A stretch of DNA of 34,313 nt from NCBI GenBank assembly GCA_964355015.1, contig CAYHCE010000035.1, forward strand, positions 1 through 34,313, given 5' to 3'. Origin of the DNA: CAYHCE01 sp964355015 (lineage in GTDB: Bacteria > Cyanobacteriota > Cyanobacteriia > PCC-6307 > Cyanobiaceae). The notes beneath the pieces were generated by a model. That model was given only the letters and a program-made list of their open reading frames with translations, did no database searches and was not told the origin of the DNA. Of this stretch, positions 19,601 through 26,325 are shown piece after piece. The stretch's first letter is position 1, and each line of letters begins with the position of its first letter. The position numbers and the translations under genes are program-made.

Positions 19601-20732
19601 GGAGCTGGTGCAGCGGGGTGACGCCCTCGCCCTGCTGGTGTTCGAACGCCAGAAGACCGGTGACATCGTGCAGGGTCTGCCGCGCATCGAGGAGCTGCTC
19701 GAGGCGCGCCGTCCCCGGGAGTCGGCCGTTCTCTGCCGCAAGCCCGGCACCGTGAGCATCAAGACGGGCGACGACGACGATTCGATCACCGTCTCGGTGA
19801 TCGAGCACGATGATGTGAGCACCGAGTACCCGATCCTGCTCGGCCGCAACGTGATTGTGAATGACGGACAGCAGGTGACGGCCGGCGAGATGCTCACCGA
19901 CGGGCCAATCAACCCCCACGAGCTGCTTGAGTGCTACTTCGAGGATCTTCGGGGTCGCAAGCCCTCGATGGAGGCAGCCCAGGAGGCCATCTCCAAGTTG
20001 CAGTTCCGCATGGTGCAGGAGGTGCAGAACGTTTACAAATCCCAGGGAGTCACCATCGATGACAAGCACATCGAGGTGATCGTGCGCCAGATGACCAGCA
20101 AGGTGCGGATCGAGGATGCGGGAGATACCACCCTGCTGCCCGGGGAGCTGATCGAGCTGCGCCAGGTGGAGCAGGTGAACCAGGCGATGGCGATCACCGG
20201 TGGCGCACCCGCCGAGTTCACGCCGGTGCTGTTGGGCATCACCAAGGCCTCGCTCAATACCGACAGCTTCATCTCGGCGGCCTCCTTCCAGGAGACCACC
20301 CGGGTGCTGACCGAGGCGGCGATCGAGGGCAAGAGCGACTGGCTGCGAGGCCTCAAGGAGAACGTGATCATCGGCCGCCTGATCCCGGCCGGCACGGGCT
20401 TCGGCGGTTTCGAGGAGGAGCTGCGCGCCGAGGCCGGTCCCCATCCCGACATCCTCGACGAGGAGGCTGGTGGCTACCGCCGCATGGCCAACCTGCGCCC
20501 CGACTACACCGTGGAGATGCCTGCCGCCGCCCCGGCCACCGCAGCGGTGCTCGACGATCCTTCCGACGACGAGCTGGACGCCGTGCGCAGCAAGCGGGGG
20601 ATCGAAGCCTCCTCCAGTTCGTTCGCGGCCTTTGCCCGGCCCTCCCTGGAGGATGGTCTCGAGGAGGTGCTCATACCCGATCCTGCCGCCCTCGAGGGTC
20701 TGCAGGAAGAGGGTCTGCTGAGTGAGGAGTGA
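16671..20732 (+). CDS. rpoC2: RNA polymerase subunit beta' (C-terminal part)
   Basis: This 1353-residue subunit carries the C-terminal half of bacterial beta'. A second zinc-site region is visible (TCEAARSVCRKCYGW near residue 305). The first trigger-loop half is at about residues 330-357 (GIIAAQSIGEPGTQLTM ... FHTGG). The continuation (TGDIVQGLPRIEELLEARRP) comes only near residue 1000. The roughly 630 residues between them are the giant SI3 insertion typical of cyanobacteria, a chain of sandwich-barrel-hybrid repeats. After residue 1000 come the bridge and clamp segments (ILLGITKASLNTDSFISAASFQETTRVL). The C-terminal ~60 residues are acidic and variable. Its TGA stop overlaps the GTG of the hli gene. 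Confidence 0.99.
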   Translation: MTIPPSKPGAHDRSAALSKEAPRFRNREIDKKALRNLVAWAYKHHGTAATASMADELKDLGFHYATQAAVSISVEDLRIPGEKARLLQEAEEQITDTEERYRLGEITEVERHTKVIDTWTETNERLVEEVKKNFNENDPLNSVWMMANSGARGNMSQVRQLVGMRGLMANPQGEIIDLPIRTNFREGLTVTEYVISSYGARKGLVDTALRTADSGYLTRRLVDVAQDVIVREDDCGTTRGIPIDADEKGRFFAKLVGRLAGEPVLAADRSVLVERDGEIDNEVSAAIEAAGVRTVVVRSPLTCEAARSVCRKCYGWALAHNQLVDLGEAVGIIAAQSIGEPGTQLTMRTFHTGGVSTAETGVVRSLIEGVVEFGAKARVRPHRTSHGVEAQLAETDFSLQVKPTGRGRLQRLDITTGSVLFVADGETVPAEMILAQISAGAAVKKNVEKATKDVICDLAGQVRFEDVIQPREVTDRQGNITLKAQRLGRLWVLSGDVYDLGANAKPVVKCGDPVRTEDVLAESRLESVYGGAVRLRDSAGDSREVQIVTASLTLKDCKLVGESTHSGEIWHLEGKDNIRYLCKTQPGSKIGSGEVIAELNDDRFRTQTGGLIKYAPGLSIKKARSAKNGYEVSKGGTLLWIPQETHEINKDISLLMIEDGQWIEAGTEVVKDIFSQTAGIVTVTQKNDILREIIVRSGTLHLVSDSKILARYSDEGRIHNPGEEIAPGLSTEAMVFVEAVDTPEGGALLLRPVEEYTIPDQAHLPDLGSVKQNGGPSLGLKAIQRLTFKDGELIKSVEGVELLRTQLILDTFDTTPQMTVDVEAVPDKRAKTIERLQLVILETLLVRRDTLSDASHGSTHTELQVEDGITVKSGDVVATTQILCKENGLVQLPDPVEGEPVRRLIVVRDGDTRQIDLAATRPDVAVGQRLVDGDPLADGIDAPCCGQVEAIDGSRITIRLGRPYMVSPDSVLHVRDGELVQRGDALALLVFERQKTGDIVQGLPRIEELLEARRPRESAVLCRKPGTVSIKTGDDDDSITVSVIEHDDVSTEYPILLGRNVIVNDGQQVTAGEMLTDGPINPHELLECYFEDLRGRKPSMEAAQEAISKLQFRMVQEVQNVYKSQGVTIDDKHIEVIVRQMTSKVRIEDAGDTTLLPGELIELRQVEQVNQAMAITGGAPAEFTPVLLGITKASLNTDSFISAASFQETTRVLTEAAIEGKSDWLRGLKENVIIGRLIPAGTGFGGFEEELRAEAGPHPDILDEEAGGYRRMANLRPDYTVEMPAAAPATAAVLDDPSDDELDAVRSKRGIEASSSSFAAFARPSLEDGLEEVLIPDPAALEGLQEEGLLSEE

Positions 20733-20893
20733 TCCGCTTGCTTGAACCCACCCTCGTTCCCCGGCGGCGCCTGCCCCGCTATGGCTTCCACAGCCACACC
20801 GAGCGGCTCAACGGCCGCCTGGCGATGCTCGGTTTCGTCGCCCTGGTGCTGGTGGAGTGGAAGCTCGGCCACGGGCTGCTGATCTGGCCCTGA
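20729..20893 (+). CDS. hli: High-light-inducible (Hli/SCP) single-helix chlorophyll-binding protein
   Basis: This is a 54-residue ORF. The core HTERLNGRLAMLGFVALVLVE (residues about 23-43) carries the chlorophyll a/b-binding signature E-x-x-N-G-R-x-A-M-x-G-F followed by one membrane helix. Hli proteins bind chlorophyll and carotenoid in thylakoids and protect photosystem assembly under light or nutrient stress. The GTG start at 20729 overlaps the rpoC2 stop (GTGA), but GAGGA then abuts the start codon; a TTG at 20738 would sit 8 bases after GAGGAG and give 51 residues. The TGA stop shares one base with the ATG of rlmN. Translational coupling to both neighbours is likely. Family assignment is secure; the start is not. 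Confidence 0.9.
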   Translation: MIRLLEPTLVPRRRLPRYGFHSHTERLNGRLAMLGFVALVLVEWKLGHGLLIWP

Positions 20894-21996
20894 TGGCCGC
20901 CACAACCCCCACCGCCAGCCAGGCCACTGAACAGGCCTGTCATCGTCCCCTGCTGGGGATGGGCCTTTCGGCTCTGGAGCAGTGGGCCAGCGAGCAGGGC
21001 CAGCCCGCCTTCCGCGGCCGCCAGCTGCACGACTGGCTCTATGCCAAGGGTGCGCGCAGCCTGGCCGAGGTGTCGGTTCTGCCGAAGGCCTGGCGTGAAC
21101 GGCTCGCCGTTGAGTCTCCTGCCGGCGCGGACGACTGGATCGGCCGTTCGCGCGAGCTGAACCGCAGCGTGGCGCGTGACGGCACCACCAAGCTGCTGCT
21201 GAGCACCGCCGATGGGCTCAGCCTCGAGACGGTGGGCATCCCAGCGGAAGGCCGCCTCACCGTCTGCGTCAGCAGCCAGGTGGGCTGCCCGATGGGCTGC
21301 CGCTTCTGCGCCACCGGCAAGGGCGGCCTGCAGCGCTCGCTGGCGGTGCACGAGATCGTCGATCAGGTGCTGAGTGTGCGCGAGGTGATGGGGGAGCGTC
21401 CCAGCCACGCCGTGTTCATGGGCATGGGCGAACCCCTGCTCAACATCGAGGCGGTGCTGGACGCGATCCACTGCCTCTGCACCGACCTGGGCATGGCCCA
21501 GCGGCAGATCACCGTGAGCACGGTGGGGGTGCCGCACACGCTGCCCACATTGGCGGAGCGGGCGCTGGAGCGGCTGGGCCGGGCCCAGTTCACCCTGGCG
21601 GTGAGCCTGCATGCGCCGGATCAGCGGCTGCGGGAGGAGCTGATCCCCATAGCCCATGCCTATCCGATCGAGGCGCTGCTGGAGGATTGCCGCCGCTACG
21701 TGGCGATCACGGGCAGGCGGGTGAGCTTCGAGTACATCCTGCTGGGCGGCCTGAACGACCAGCCCCGCCAGGCGGCGGCGCTGGCTCAGCTGCTGCGCGG
21801 CTTCCAGAGCCACGTGAACCTGATCCCCTACAACCCGATCGAGGAGGAAGAATTCCAGCGGCCCAGCCCCGAGCGGGTGGAGGCTTTCCGGCGGGCCTTG
21901 CAGGATCGGCATGTGGCCGTGAGCGTGCGGGCCAGCCGCGGACTGGATCAGGATGCGGCCTGCGGGCAGCTGCGGCGGCGGTTGGCGATGGGGTGA
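20893..21996 (+). CDS. rlmN: Dual-specificity RNA methyltransferase RlmN (radical SAM)
   Basis: RlmN methylates C2 of A2503 in 23S rRNA and A37 in some tRNAs, using radical S-adenosylmethionine chemistry. The product is 367 residues from ATG 20893. The radical-SAM cluster motif GCPMGCRFCATG provides Cys132, Cys136 and Cys139. Other family segments are FRGRQLHDWLY (N-terminal domain), MGMGEPLLN, ITVSTVGVPHTLP, AVSLHAPDQRLR and NLIPYNPIEEEEFQRPS. It begins at the hli stop codon (TGATG), so it appears to be the last gene of the rpoBC transcript. The 383 bases after it are gene-poor. Confidence 0.97.
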   Translation: MAATTPTASQATEQACHRPLLGMGLSALEQWASEQGQPAFRGRQLHDWLYAKGARSLAEVSVLPKAWRERLAVESPAGADDWIGRSRELNRSVARDGTTKLLLSTADGLSLETVGIPAEGRLTVCVSSQVGCPMGCRFCATGKGGLQRSLAVHEIVDQVLSVREVMGERPSHAVFMGMGEPLLNIEAVLDAIHCLCTDLGMAQRQITVSTVGVPHTLPTLAERALERLGRAQFTLAVSLHAPDQRLREELIPIAHAYPIEALLEDCRRYVAITGRRVSFEYILLGGLNDQPRQAAALAQLLRGFQSHVNLIPYNPIEEEEFQRPSPERVEAFRRALQDRHVAVSVRASRGLDQDAACGQLRRRLAMG

Positions 21997-22058
21997 TCGC
22001 GCAACGGCGGGACGCTGTTCGTTCGTGCCTTTGCGCTCAAGACCAGCCGGGAAACAGC

Positions 22059-22094
22059 AGAGCAACCTCCACCCCCTGGCGTCGAGGTTGCTCT
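22059..22094 (-). terminator. Strong inverted repeat, terminator-like, between rlmN and the minus-strand small ORF
   Basis: AGAGCAACCTC (22059-22069) and GAGGTTGCTCT (22084-22094) form a perfect 11-bp stem with a 14-base loop. On the minus strand the hairpin begins at the TAG stop of the small ORF at 22093 and is followed by GCTGTTTCCC, a modest T-run. It could equally end the rlmN transcript on the plus strand, 62 bases past its stop, but there no T-run follows. Confidence 0.6.
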
Positions 22095-22224
22095 ATGAGT
22101 GACAGACATGCTCGACGGTTCTGGCCTCAACACCGGCACTGCCGTGCTCAAGCAAAGATCGGATGCGGTCTTTGAGTATGCAGATCTGCATGGGCAGGCC
22201 TCCTGAATCGACCATGCCTGGCAT
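22093..22224 (-). CDS. Candidate small ORF with perfect Shine-Dalgarno
   Basis: This minus-strand frame opens right after an in-frame TAA. It has ATG codons at 22224 and 22191. The 22191 start is preceded by a perfect AGGAGG at 22199-22204 with a 7-base spacer and gives 32 residues (starts MQICILKDRIRSLLEHG); the longer form has 43. The stop is TAG at 22093-22095, which runs directly into the 11-bp hairpin. The ATG lies in a 14-bp perfect palindrome (22178-22191). Codons such as ATA, CGA, TCT and CTT differ from the GC-ending usage of neighbours. I recognise no family. It may be a small peptide gene, the leftover end of a lost gene, or chance. Confidence 0.35.
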   Translation of the reverse strand: MPGMVDSGGLPMQICILKDRIRSLLEHGSAGVEARTVEHVCHS

Positions 22225-22379
22225 TTAGGTGAGGCCAGTGTTGCCCAGTGAGCTGCACTCTTCCGTCAGTCCCAGCCACTCAGGGCTCATGAAGGGGCTT
22301 GCTCGGCATAGCCGTAGATGGCCGTTCTTGAAATGCCGTAGCCTGGATCAATGTCAGAATGTCACTGAAACTCTGATCT

Positions 22380-23190
22380 TTGGACCACCCCATGCCGCTG
22401 ATGGTCAGCGGCGCCGCAGCGCTGGTGTTCCACGAGGAACGGTTGGCCGACCTGCAGGCGAGCACGATGGCGGCAACGTTGCCTGTGGGGCTGATCCTCA
22501 TCGTTGACCGCCCTGGCTTCAGCACCCTTCTGGAGGCGACCCTGGCACCGATGAACCCTGTACGGTATCTGTCGAGGAGGCCCCCTGCTTCCTCCACTTC
22601 ACCTCCGCCAGCACCGTCAGGCTCGCTTCCTGGCGCATGTGGCCTCTTCGGGCTTGGCCTTGGCGTCACGAAGCGCCGGGCTTCAACGACGGTGGCCAAC
22701 AACCTGATATGGACAAACCCTGGAGACCTGCTGCCTTGTTCACCCTGGTGCGGGACCGGCAGCTGCAACGCAGTGGTCTGGAATCGATCCGGTTCTGCCG
22801 GCAAGCTTTGCCCCTGCTTCAAAGCATCCTGACGCGACGAGAACGGAGCTGAGGTTTCCGAGGGAAAGGAAGGCCGGCTCTGGATCCAGGCCCCCGCCAA
22901 CATGGTGGCCTGCTGGGGTAATCCTCGGGCCAGCGCAGAAACGATCCAGCAGGGCTGGGTGGACACCGCTGATGTGATGCTGTGGGTGGATGGTGCTGCC
23001 TACCTCAATTCTGAGGCCCATCTGCGTGCTTCTGTGACCTTCTGACCCGAACAGCCGATCCCCACGCCAGACGAGCTGATCGCCATTGCCCTGGCGCCTG
23101 TTGGCTACAAGGCAGCCGAGGAGATCCGCGTCCCGGAGGTGATGCCTCTGAATGCCGCAGGCCATACAGATCGACTGGTGCTGCGACAAC
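22380..23190 (+). pseudogene. Decayed AMP-forming acyl/aryl-CoA ligase remnant
   Basis: Pieces of an AMP-binding (PF00501-type) CoA ligase appear in the right order but in two frames. In frame with 22380 are AALVFHEERLADLQ (22410 region) and FGLGLG (22650 region). In another frame are CFLHFTSAST (about 22590-22620, the P-loop-like A3 motif normally T-S-G-S-T-G) and GLESIRFCRQALPLL (22770-22815). Back in the first frame come GRLWIQAPANMV, GWVDTADVMLWVDGAAYLN (equivalent of G-W-x-x-T-G-D) and, after a TGA at 23043-23045, VMPLNAAGHTDRLVLRQ (equivalent of P-x-N-x-x-G-K-x-x-R). The N-terminal part (about 90 residues) and much of the middle are missing, and the catalytic Lys and the A7 Gly are replaced. 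Gene death is clear; the substrate is unknown. Confidence 0.8.
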
Positions 23191-23218
23191 CGGCAGCCGA
23201 CAGGTCGCGGGGATCGGA

Positions 23219-23232
23219 AGGCACGGCTGCCT
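23219..23232 (-). terminator. Small hairpin at the 3' end of the AmpG-like gene
   Basis: AGGCA and TGCCT form a 5-bp stem with a 4-base loop directly after the minus-strand stop. There is no T-run. It is a weak terminator candidate only. Confidence 0.25.
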
Positions 23233-24491
23233 CAGGTGCTGTCCCGAGCCGGGTCAAATGCGCCGCGGGCTTCCGCTTCGTTCCAGGGGGTGATGCGGCT
23301 CATCAGCAGAAAGGCCGGCAGCGCCGCCACCACGGTGAGCAGGAAGAAGGTCGGCCAGCCGGCCCGCTCCGCCACCACCCCTGCCGGTGCTGCCAGTACC
23401 GAGCGGCTCATGGCGTAGACGCCCGAGAGCAGGGCGTACTGGGTGGCGGAGAAGCGGGGGTTGCAGAGGCTCATCAACAGCGCCACGAACACCGCGCCCA
23501 CCATCCCGCCGGTGAGATTCTCCAGGCTCACCGCCGTGATCAGGCCTCTCAGTCCGCCGCCGAAGCGGGCCAGGGCCCAGTAGCTGAGGTTGCCGATCGC
23601 CCCGGCTGCGGCGAACAGCCAGAGGGAGCGGTTCATGCCCAGTCGGCTGAACAGCACGCCCCCCAGCACCGTGCCGACCATGGTGGCGGCGATGGCCCAG
23701 CCCCCCTGCACCAGGCCGATGTCGGCCGCGCTGAAGCCCCGGGCGGTCAGAAACGGAATCGCCATGGCGCTCAGCAGCCCGTCGGGCCAGCGGTAGAGCA
23801 GCACCAGCAGCAGCAGCTGCCAGGCCCGGTTCGGACCGCTGCGGTGCAGGAACTCCCGGGCCGGCCCCAGCACCGCCTGGCGCAGGCTGGTGACCGGGTG
23901 CCGGATCGGCGCCAGCCGCGGCGCCGTGAGGGTGAACGGCAGCACCAGCGCGATCAACCCCGCCGCCTCCAGGAAGGCCGCCGGCCAGCCGAAGCGGCCC
24001 GCCAGCAGGAAACCCCCGGCTCCCACCGTGAGCATGGCGGCCCGGTAGCCGAGCGCGGCGGCAGCCGCCCCCGGCCCCCGTTCCTGCTCCGGCAGCAGGT
24101 CGGTGCGGTAAGCGTCGACGGCGATGTCCTGGGTGGCGCTGCAGATCGCCAGCAGCAGGGCCATCAGGCCGATCGTCGTGAGCTGGGCCGCAGAGGTGCC
24201 TGGCCGCAGCAGGGCCATGGCCCCGATCACGACCACCAGGCACAACTGCAGCAGCAGCAACCAGCCCCGCCGCCGGTCGGGCCAGGGGATCGGCCAGCGG
24301 TCGAGCAGCGGCGCCCAGAACAGCTTGAGGGTGTAGGGCAGCTCGGCCAGCGGGATCAGGCCGATCAGGGCCAGCGGCACCTGGCTGGCGCTCAGCCAGC
24401 CCTGCAGCAGGCGGCTGCCGACCATGTAGGGCGTGCCGCTGGCAACGCCCTGGGCTCCCACGGCCAGCAGCCGCCGCCAGCTGCCGGGCAT
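23232..24491 (-). CDS. AmpG-like MFS permease (muropeptide transporter family)
   Basis: This is a 12-helix major-facilitator protein of the AmpG / PAT-type branch, which imports peptidoglycan fragments (anhydromuropeptides) or related molecules across the inner membrane. The family signature CSATQDIAVDAYRTDLL is near residue 140, and the N-terminal segment QGVASGTPYMVGSRLLQGWL resembles AmpG helix 1. The ATG at 24491 gives 419 residues and has GGGGAG about 8 bases upstream; a GTG at 24539 would add 16 residues and would sit close behind the promoter at 24561-24588. The substrate is inferred only from family resemblance. It diverges from a small membrane gene and reads toward the CoA-ligase remnant. 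Confidence 0.85.
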   Translation of the reverse strand: MPGSWRRLLAVGAQGVASGTPYMVGSRLLQGWLSASQVPLALIGLIPLAELPYTLKLFWAPLLDRWPIPWPDRRRGWLLLLQLCLVVVIGAMALLRPGTSAAQLTTIGLMALLLAICSATQDIAVDAYRTDLLPEQERGPGAAAAALGYRAAMLTVGAGGFLLAGRFGWPAAFLEAAGLIALVLPFTLTAPRLAPIRHPVTSLRQAVLGPAREFLHRSGPNRAWQLLLLVLLYRWPDGLLSAMAIPFLTARGFSAADIGLVQGGWAIAATMVGTVLGGVLFSRLGMNRSLWLFAAAGAIGNLSYWALARFGGGLRGLITAVSLENLTGGMVGAVFVALLMSLCNPRFSATQYALLSGVYAMSRSVLAAPAGVVAERAGWPTFFLLTVVAALPAFLLMSRITPWNEAEARGAFDPARDST

Positions 24492-24560
24492 GGAGCCCCG
24501 CTCCCCAGAGGGACAGCCAGGGCTGAGGTCGGCGGGCACGGCGGCGGCACGGGTGGGCGA

Positions 24561-24588
24561 ACCCTACGAGGGGTGCCGCGTCGGTCAA
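24561..24588 (-). promoter_or_regulatory. Sigma-70-type promoter for the AmpG-like gene
   Basis: On the minus strand TTGACC (24588-24583, five of six -35 matches) and TAGGGT (24566-24561, four of six -10 matches apart in spelling only at two positions) are separated by 16 bases. Transcription would begin near 24554, 15 bases before the GTG at 24539 or about 63 before the ATG at 24491. Confidence 0.5.
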
Positions 24589-24644
24589 GCCGGGAGACGC
24601 CGCTGCCCGCCCTTCAGAATGGCCGCCACCTTCCTGACCGTGTC

Positions 24645-24770
24645 GTGTCGTTCTTCCGCTCCACCCTGTTGCCGGTGGCGATCGTGCTGCTCTTCGGCCT
24701 GGCGCTGTTCGCGGTCAGTGCCCGCATCTGGCTGCCGGGCGACATGGCCGCCCCTGCCCCGCTGAGCTGA
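24645..24770 (+). CDS. 41-residue single-helix membrane protein, hypothetical
   Basis: From GTG 24645 the frame gives 41 residues: a short basic start (MSFFRST), one hydrophobic helix (LLPVAIVLLFGLALFAVSA), then RIWLPGDMAAPAPLS. The frame is open far upstream only because of antisense coding in the AmpG-like gene, so the true start is judged from the membrane-peptide layout. It ends 5 bases before the HEAT-repeat gene, which suggests one operon. The size and shape resemble small photosystem or cytochrome subunits, but I do not recognise it as any of the named ones. The function is unknown. Confidence 0.6.
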   Translation: MSFFRSTLLPVAIVLLFGLALFAVSARIWLPGDMAAPAPLS

Positions 24771-24775
24771 CGGCC

Positions 24776-25588
24776 ATGACCGATTCCGCCAACCCGGAGC
24801 CACTCCGCTTCTCCTCGAGCCCAGCGGAGCTGGCCTTCGATCCCGAGCTCCTCGCCGGCGAGCTCGCCGAAGAGCTGGAGGGCGACCCGCTCGACGCCCT
24901 CGACGCCCTCGAACCCGGCGAGGCCGACAGCGCCGCCGAGTGCGATCTGGGCCTGCAGCTGCTGGCGGGCAGCCAGGACGAGCGCATGCAGGGGCTGCGC
25001 ATTTTCTGCGAACACCGTGATCCCCGCGCCATACCCCTGCTGCTTCCCCTGCTGGCGGCCGGCTGTCCGATCCTGCGGATGAGCGCGGTGTATGCCCTCG
25101 GGCGCAATCCCGACCCGCGGGCGGTGGAACCCTTGCTCGCCCTGCTCCAGGACGACAGCAACGGCTACGTGCGTAAGGCGGTGGCCTGGAGCCTGGGCAA
25201 CTATCCAGAGGCGCCGGTGCTCAATCCCCTGATCCGGGCGCTGCGGAACGATATCGCCGCCGTTCGGCTCTGGGCCGCGGGCTCCCTCGCCGATGCCGGC
25301 GGCACCGGCCCCGCCAAGGCGGATCAGGCAGCGGCCCAGCTGCTGCTCAGCCTGCGGATCGATTCCGAGCCGGTGGTGCGCAGCAACAGCGCCTGGTCCC
25401 TGGGCCGCCTCTACGACCACCTGGTGGAGCCAAGGCAACGCGATCTGGTGGAGGTGCTGCTGGAGGTGATGCTGCACGACAGCGACTCCACCGTGCGCGA
25501 TGAGGCGCGGGTGGCGCTGGAGCAGCTGGAGAGTCCGGCCGTGCTGGAGCGGCTGCAGACCCTGGTGGAGGATGGCCTGCTCAGCTGA
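24776..25588 (+). CDS. HEAT-repeat protein (CpcE/NblB-like)
   Basis: The 270-residue protein has an acidic N-terminal ~60 residues, then about five to six HEAT / PBS-lyase-type repeats (for example ILRMSAVYALGRNPDPRAVEPLLALL, VRKAVAWSLGNYPEAPVLNPLI, VRLWAAGSLADAG, VRSNSAWSLGRL, VRDEARVALEQLESP). In cyanobacteria this repeat class includes the phycobilin lyase subunits CpcE/CpcF and the phycobilisome degradation factor NblB. Without phycobilisome genes next door the specific role is open. It is probably co-transcribed with the preceding 41-residue membrane peptide. The start is ATG 24776. Confidence 0.85.
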   Translation: MTDSANPEPLRFSSSPAELAFDPELLAGELAEELEGDPLDALDALEPGEADSAAECDLGLQLLAGSQDERMQGLRIFCEHRDPRAIPLLLPLLAAGCPILRMSAVYALGRNPDPRAVEPLLALLQDDSNGYVRKAVAWSLGNYPEAPVLNPLIRALRNDIAAVRLWAAGSLADAGGTGPAKADQAAAQLLLSLRIDSEPVVRSNSAWSLGRLYDHLVEPRQRDLVEVLLEVMLHDSDSTVRDEARVALEQLESPAVLERLQTLVEDGLLS

Positions 25589-25610
25589 GCCCGGCTCCGG
25601 CCCTTTCGAG

Positions 25611-25640
25611 TTGTCACCCTCCGCAGAACCCGACTAGCAT
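25611..25640 (+). promoter_or_regulatory. Sigma-70-type promoter upstream of DUF2997-ycf35 cluster
   Basis: TTGTCA (25611-25616, five of six -35 matches) and TAGCAT (25635-25640, four of six -10 matches) are 18 bases apart, in the only intergenic gap before the cluster. The predicted start is near 25647, giving a leader of about 17 bases to the ATG at 25664. Confidence 0.55.
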
Positions 25641-25663
25641 CTCCGACACCTGTAGGCGTGAGG

Positions 25664-25876
25664 ATGGCCCAGACCACCATCCGCTTCCGCATCCGGCCCG
25701 ACGGCCGGGTCGAAGAGCTGGTCGAAGGGATCCGTGGCGATGGCTGCGAGCAGCTGACCGAGCGGATCGAATCCCGTCTCGGCACTGTGCAGCAGCGCAG
25801 GAGTACCACGGAAGCCTTCCAGACCCAGCCCCAGGGCGTGGTCCAGGGGCTGCCCGTCCACCAGCATTCCGCCTGA
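25664..25876 (+). CDS. DUF2997 family protein
   Basis: This 70-residue protein starts at ATG 25664 (MAQTTIRFRIRPDGRVEE); the in-frame GTG at 25658 would add two residues and is less convincing. The opening beta-hairpin pattern T-I-R-F-x-I-x-P-D-G-x-V-E-E and the centre GCEQLTERIESRLGTVQQR fit DUF2997, a small family encoded next to Ycf35/DUF1257 in cyanobacteria. No catalytic residues stand out apart from one Cys in the middle. The function is unknown. It lies 30 bases upstream of ycf35, under the promoter at 25611. Confidence 0.82.
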   Translation: MAQTTIRFRIRPDGRVEELVEGIRGDGCEQLTERIESRLGTVQQRRSTTEAFQTQPQGVVQGLPVHQHSA

Positions 25877-25906
25877 GTCCCGTTCGCTCTCAACCCCGCG
25901 GCTCCC

Positions 25907-26299
25907 ATGTCCCACTTCAGCACCGTCAAGACCGAACTCCGCGACCGTCAGGCGCTGCTGGAGGCCTTGCGCGATCTTGGCCACAACCCCGAGCAGGGGG
26001 AGCGGACGGTGCGGGGCTACCGCGGCCAGACGGTGCTCGCCGACCTGGCGCTGCTCCAGAGCCAGGGGGGTGACATCGGCTTCCGCTGGAACGCGGACAG
26101 CGGCAGCTACGAACTGGTCACCGATCTTGATCTCTGGAAGCAGCCCGTGCCCGTGGAGCGCTTCCTGGCCCAGCTCACCCAGCGCTATGCCCTGCGAACG
26201 ATCCTGGCCGCCTCCGCCCAGGAGGGCTTCCAGGTGAGCGAGCAGACCCACTCCATCGACGGCAGCATCGAACTGGTGGTCACCCGCTGGGACGGCTGA
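25907..26299 (+). CDS. ycf35: Ycf35 (DUF1257) family protein
   Basis: The product is 130 residues, from ATG 25907, with the family opening MSHFSTVKTELRDRQALLEALRDLG and the central segment VLADLALLQSQGGDIGFRWNADSGSYELVTDLDLW. Ycf35 is encoded in cyanobacteria and in some algal plastids; its function is not established. It is flanked by DUF2997 upstream and by a ferredoxin gene 26 bases downstream. That arrangement suggests a shared role, perhaps linked to electron transfer (inference). Confidence 0.92.
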   Translation: MSHFSTVKTELRDRQALLEALRDLGHNPEQGERTVRGYRGQTVLADLALLQSQGGDIGFRWNADSGSYELVTDLDLWKQPVPVERFLAQLTQRYALRTILAASAQEGFQVSEQTHSIDGSIELVVTRWDG

Positions 26300-26325
26300 G
26301 TTCAGTTCCGGTTCCCGAACCTCCC

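Noticed and set aside
17565..20444. Two long minus-strand frames opposite rpoC2 (17565-18959 and 19056-20444)
   Set aside because: Antisense shadows within rpoC2 with no recognisable fold.
21997..22379. Search for a tRNA or other structured RNA gene after rlmN
   Set aside because: No T-loop pattern or cloverleaf was seen; only the 11-bp hairpin and the 14-bp palindrome stand out.
22280..22966. 228-residue minus-strand frame over the pseudogene
   Set aside because: It is antisense to ordered CoA-ligase motifs and contains no family signature of its own.
23139..24600. Long plus-strand frame (543 residues) across the AmpG-like gene
   Set aside because: The first ~17 codons are the CoA-ligase remnant and the last ~41 are the small membrane peptide; the Gln/Gly/Arg/His-rich middle is antisense to the AmpG-like gene.
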